A DNA stretch of 42,321 nt from an uncultured Lachnospiraceae bacterium (GTDB taxonomy: Bacteria; Bacillota; Clostridia; Lachnospirales; Lachnospiraceae), in the NCBI GenBank assembly GCA_910586025.1, contig CAJUIO010000015.1:4586-46906 (forward strand), read 5' to 3'. Shown here piece after piece: positions 42,279 to 42,321 of this stretch. The position numbers were made by a program, and so were the translations under genes. Below the pieces are notes generated by a model that saw only the letters and a list, made by a program, of their open reading frames with translations, was not told the DNA's origin and did no database searches. Every line of letters starts with the position of its first letter. Within the stretch, counting starts at the first letter, position 1.

Positions 42279-42321
42279 ATGAGAACTTTTAATTATTCTG
42301 AAATTAAGAATCAAAAGTGGG
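42279..42321 (+). CDS. start of a Fic-family protein (cut by window edge)
   Basis: Only 14 codons are in the window: MRTFNYSEIKNQKW. This matches the N-terminus common to a group of Fic-domain (AMP transferase) proteins with an N-terminal DUF4172-like part. AGGAGGTGAGG lies 4-12 nt upstream, a strong site. The Fic motif itself is outside, so the call rests on the N-terminus and context. Confidence 0.5.
   Translation, partial: MRTFNYSEIKNQKW

Overview
The window looks like a chromosomal segment of a Gram-positive anaerobe of the class Clostridia, most likely a Lachnospiraceae-type gut bacterium. This rests on strong AGGAGG-type ribosome binding sites, class III fructose-bisphosphatase, a lysine riboswitch before dapA, and families common in that group (DUF4364, DUF5722, DUF5703, DegV, DUF1294, TIGR01212 radical SAM, Rpn/PD-(D/E)XK). 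This is inference from gene content; no 16S or other marker is present.

Layout. 1-7142 is housekeeping: a class A penicillin-binding protein running off the left edge, YigZ, the magnesium transporter MgtE with a possible 34-residue leader peptide, and the GTPase TypA. 7311-14435 carries a tandem OB-fold SSB-like protein, a CobO-like P-loop protein, a lysine riboswitch with dapA-dapB-fbp, a low-complexity lipoprotein, a stand-alone HisA of the eukaryotic type, and a cold-shock protein.

14600-29310 is the most interesting part. An OmpR-family response regulator and histidine kinase, plus a membrane-anchored companion, are followed by two lipoproteins (one with a propeller-like front half joined to a solute-binding-protein half), a broken solute-binding protein, a DUF5703 glycosidase-like protein, a LysM/leucine-rich lipoprotein, a 42-residue membrane peptide and a 1095-residue beta-helix/LRR/FG-GAP surface protein. 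Upstream of the two-component genes and of three downstream operons I find 11-bp-phased direct repeats (best form GATGCAACTAT). In all four places the last repeat begins exactly 15 bp before the first base of a -10 hexamer. This is the geometry expected for an OmpR/PhoB-type activator, so the kinase/regulator pair probably controls itself and its neighbouring surface proteins: a local envelope-sensing regulon that I cannot match to any named system.

29311-40394 returns to ordinary genes: an Rpn-like nuclease, rarA overlapping a DUF5722 hydrolase-like gene, a malic enzyme / radical SAM / DUF4364 operon, degV, DUF1294, and divergent argG and argC with a probable ArgR-controlled intergenic region. 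From 40395 to the end is a degenerate accessory zone: short ORFs, a large imperfect inverted repeat, a YoeB toxin with a RelB/DinJ-type antitoxin, a decayed phage terminase gene, and the start of a Fic-family gene whose promoter is studded with TTCCCTTA repeats.
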